From Smittium culicis (taxonomy: Eukaryota; Kickxellomycota; Harpellomycetes; Harpellales; Legeriomycetaceae), in the NCBI GenBank assembly GCA_001970855.1, contig LSSN01001242.1, forward strand, positions 1-22,410: 22,410 nucleotides of DNA, in the 5' to 3' direction. Of this stretch, positions 19,927 to 22,410 are shown piece by piece. How positions within the stretch are numbered: the first letter of the stretch is position 1; each line of letters opens with the position of its first letter. The position numbers and the translations under genes were made by a program. The notes under the pieces are model-generated. The model ran no database searches. It worked only from the letters and a program-made list of their open reading frames with translations, and was not told the DNA's origin.

Positions 19927-20731
19927 CTACCTCAGCTTGGCTCGTGAATAATTCGAGAAAAAATTTTTCTTGACAAAAATTTTACATGAGCAGAATTTAT
20001 CTATATAAATTTCAATTTTTTTCTTTCAATATACTATTTATTGCCCATTTAATTTAGCGCATATGCTATTGAACTTATTAAAGTTTAAATAGACAGCTTG
20101 ATTAATCAATCAATAATTATTTTAGCTTAGAAAAATTTAAAACCAAAATATCGTAGTTGTATAAAATTTTTTAATATTTAACTTGATTTGAATATTTAAG
20201 CAGTAATTAGTATAATATTCTGACTTTTTTAGATTGAGTATAACCTGTTTATCTTGAATAACTTCTGTTATTTTGTTTATAAATTCAACAATTTTTTATT
20301 CTATTGAAAAATATAGTCGTATTTTAATTTAAAATTAAATATTTCTATAGCATTTTTTCTATTGGTACAAAGATTTTTGCTCTTCATACGAAATTTTATT
20401 TTGATTAAAAAAATTATTTTTAATGTAATCGATACTAATTTTTTCTGATCTAATATTAGTCCATTTCTCCAAAAGTAGCTCAGATGCATTATGAAAAGTA
20501 CTGTTTCTCTAGCATTGTATAAAAAAATAAATGTCTTGAGCGATTTCGCTTATACTATTTTAATTTTTTTGCAGAATGGTTTTTTTTTTTCATTTAAAAT
20601 AGTGAAAAAAATAGTTTATTCTTTGAGATCGAGGAAATGTTTTTTTAATAGAGTTTATTATAGAAATTGCATTACCTGATGTTAAGATTTCAGCTGAAAA
20701 CGCTGTTCCTAACTTATTATTTTTTTTTTGA

Positions 20732-20765
20732 ACTGTGAACAGTCAAATCTAAACGTATTTAGATT
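20732..20765. repeat. Two adjacent small hairpins
   Basis: ACTGT-GA-ACAGT (20732-20743) followed by AATCTAAA-CGTA-TTTAGATT (20746-20765). Both are perfect with short loops. No neighbouring gene is seen. Confidence 0.5.
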
Positions 20766-22410
20766 AATTTTCAGCAATTTAAATTGATATCGGAAAGTCT
20801 TTCGATTAACACCTGAATATCCTACTACGATTATTGGGTATCCATAAAAAATAAATTTAGTAGTTCCCTGGGCATAAAACTTTATTAATTTTTTTGAATT
20901 TTCAATAAATGGGGTTCATTAAAAGCTTAATTTGAAATATTGTATACTTTCCTTTTGGATAATAAAAAGAATCTTATTAATTAAGATTTCTTCAATTTTT
21001 TTATATCTCAAACTCAGTTTTTTCGAAATTAATATTTTTTGCTTTTAATTTTTTTCTACTGATTTGATTTGAAAATGAATATTTCTTTTGAAGTATTATC
21101 AAGACCTTCTGATAAAGCCTTTCTTGATATATATAATTTTAAAAGCATATATGATATCCAATTTATAATAAGCTGTCTCTTTTTTTCTTGAGAGAAATAA
21201 ATAAGCTTGAGTTTAATTTATAAAAATCTTTTAAATATGAGTTAGAATAAACTATTTCAGTTATTATTAGAGAAATTTCTTAATTTGTCTTATAACGTAA
21301 ATTGCATGATATTTTTTTCTTGAAATATTAGTCTATAAACATACAAATATCCTTATAATTAACTTAAACACTCTTTTTATAAAACAGGAGTGTATCAATT
21401 TGTGAGACGTATATTATACACTTCCAAAATAGCTTATCTTTTTTAAATTAATTTGTTCATATTATAAAATAAATGATTTTTTTTATAATTTAGAATGGAG
21501 TATTAAAAATGTGATTTTTTCTATTAATTTGAAATTTTTAATATTTTATGAACCATCTTATAAAGATAAGCAAATAAAATTAACATATCCAATATATTTA
21601 TAACTATTTGTGATGAATTTAGTATATCGCTACCTTTATTTTCAATCAAGAATTTTAGTGAAATGAATCTAAAAAATTTTGTTTTTCAAATATAAAGTGA
21701 TAAAAATAAATACTAAGCGTCAATGTTTAAGTTTTTGAATTAGTGTCAGTATTTAAAAATTTAAAGCATATATATATATGAGATTTTACTACTTTTTAAA
21801 ATTTTTTATATTTTGGAGCCTATTTATTTTATAACTATAAAAACTAAATTTAAAGCTAGAAAATTTTTTTATGGAATCTTATTTTATAATTTTATTTCGA
21901 GAGCGAGCCCCAGAAGTATGCTAAGCTGCCCTTTTTATATCAAAAATTTTCAATTCAGTATAATTTGATTTAGTTAAAATCGTAATACTTGAGTTTAACT
22001 TTCTTTAATAATATGTGTGCATTTGTTATAGTGTACAATAAATTTTTATGTAAGCTTTATTTTTTTTCATTAGTTATAAATTTTCTTTGTAGTTTTATTC
22101 ATAATTTTTGATTGGGTCAAAAATTAACATCTTTCGATTCAAAAGAAAAATAAAATGAAAAATACACATTAAATCAAATTATTAATAGGTTATTTTACTT
22201 ATCCCTTTTCACTTTATTTCGTAACATTTTCTTATTTATTATAATTTCTCTTCAAATCAAATAAAAATTCCTTGTATTAAGCGATGTAACTACTATAATG
22301 CATATTTAATAAACATGATTCTGTTTAAATGACATAGAGATCGCACCAAAATATAATAATAAGTAGTATATAAAACACATTCATAAAAAAATGTAAATGT
22401 ATAGTTAAAA

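Larger units (their letters stand above)
17901..22410. other. Gene desert, last part
   Basis: No supportable gene; frames at 17902-18105, 20301-20489 and 20491-20679 look like chance. It carries the T/A-run palindrome near 17971, possible fold-back elements at 18960-19161 and 19197-19291, the 42-bp tandem repeat at 19831, paired hairpins at 20732-20765, and a short GC-richer patch at about 21899-21940. Confidence 0.6.

Noticed and set aside
21899..21940. GC-richer patch as an RNA gene or SINE fragment
   Set aside because: Too short, with no tRNA-like boxes and no repeat elsewhere in the window.
1..22410. CRISPR array, prophage or bacterial operon
   Set aside because: No spaced direct repeats or bacterial genes are present, and the genes have spliceosomal introns, so the DNA is eukaryotic nuclear.

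Overview
The window looks like nuclear DNA from a very AT-rich eukaryote. Two of the three genes are interrupted by short GT-AG introns of 56 to 137 bp, and joining the exons restores full-length proteins of known families. The intergenic DNA is far more AT-rich than the exons: hand counts of single lines gave about 15% GC in the desert and about 30% in an exon. Compact genes, short introns, an acetoacetyl-CoA synthetase and a secreted GDSL/SGNH esterase fit an early-diverging fungus, for example an insect-gut Kickxellomycotina type. This placement is inference, and other AT-rich eukaryotes are not excluded.

Left third (1-9121): three genes, all on the minus strand. (1) 582-1522 is a two-exon, METTL7-like, membrane-anchored SAM methyltransferase of 267 aa. 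The first exon supplies the N-terminal membrane helix. (2) 4109-6916 is a nine-exon acetoacetyl-CoA synthetase of 700 aa, with all eight introns in consistent phase. (3) 7967-9121 is an intronless secreted GDSL/SGNH-type esterase of 384 aa with an altered block II. Nothing suggests an operon. Each gene probably has its own promoter, and the second and third have an AATAAA about 75-80 nt past the stop codon.

Among these genes lie three copies (79-227, 2028-2216, 2428-2616) of a short non-coding element. Its ends are close to CCCTTTC...GAAAGGG and it sits in TTAA or TTAA-like flanks. It looks like a piggyBac-type MITE family. The copies at 2028 and 2428 are both 189 bp; the one at 79 is shorter (149 bp) and inverted.

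Right part (9122-22410): about 13 kb with no supportable gene. It is extremely AT-rich and mostly non-repetitive, broken only by small structures: a 25-bp palindrome (9606-9630), a GC-bearing hairpin (15816-15840), a poly(T)/poly(A) palindrome (17971-18000), possible fold-back elements (18960-19161 and 19197-19291) and a 42-bp tandem duplication (19831-19926). It could be a gene-poor AT isochore or centromere-like DNA; the sequence alone cannot decide.

I did not find a convincing new multi-gene system. The most original observations are the TTAA-flanked MITE family, the esterase with an altered oxyanion-hole block, the GC-box plus TATAAAAG core promoter facing away from the synthetase gene, and the palindromes in the desert.
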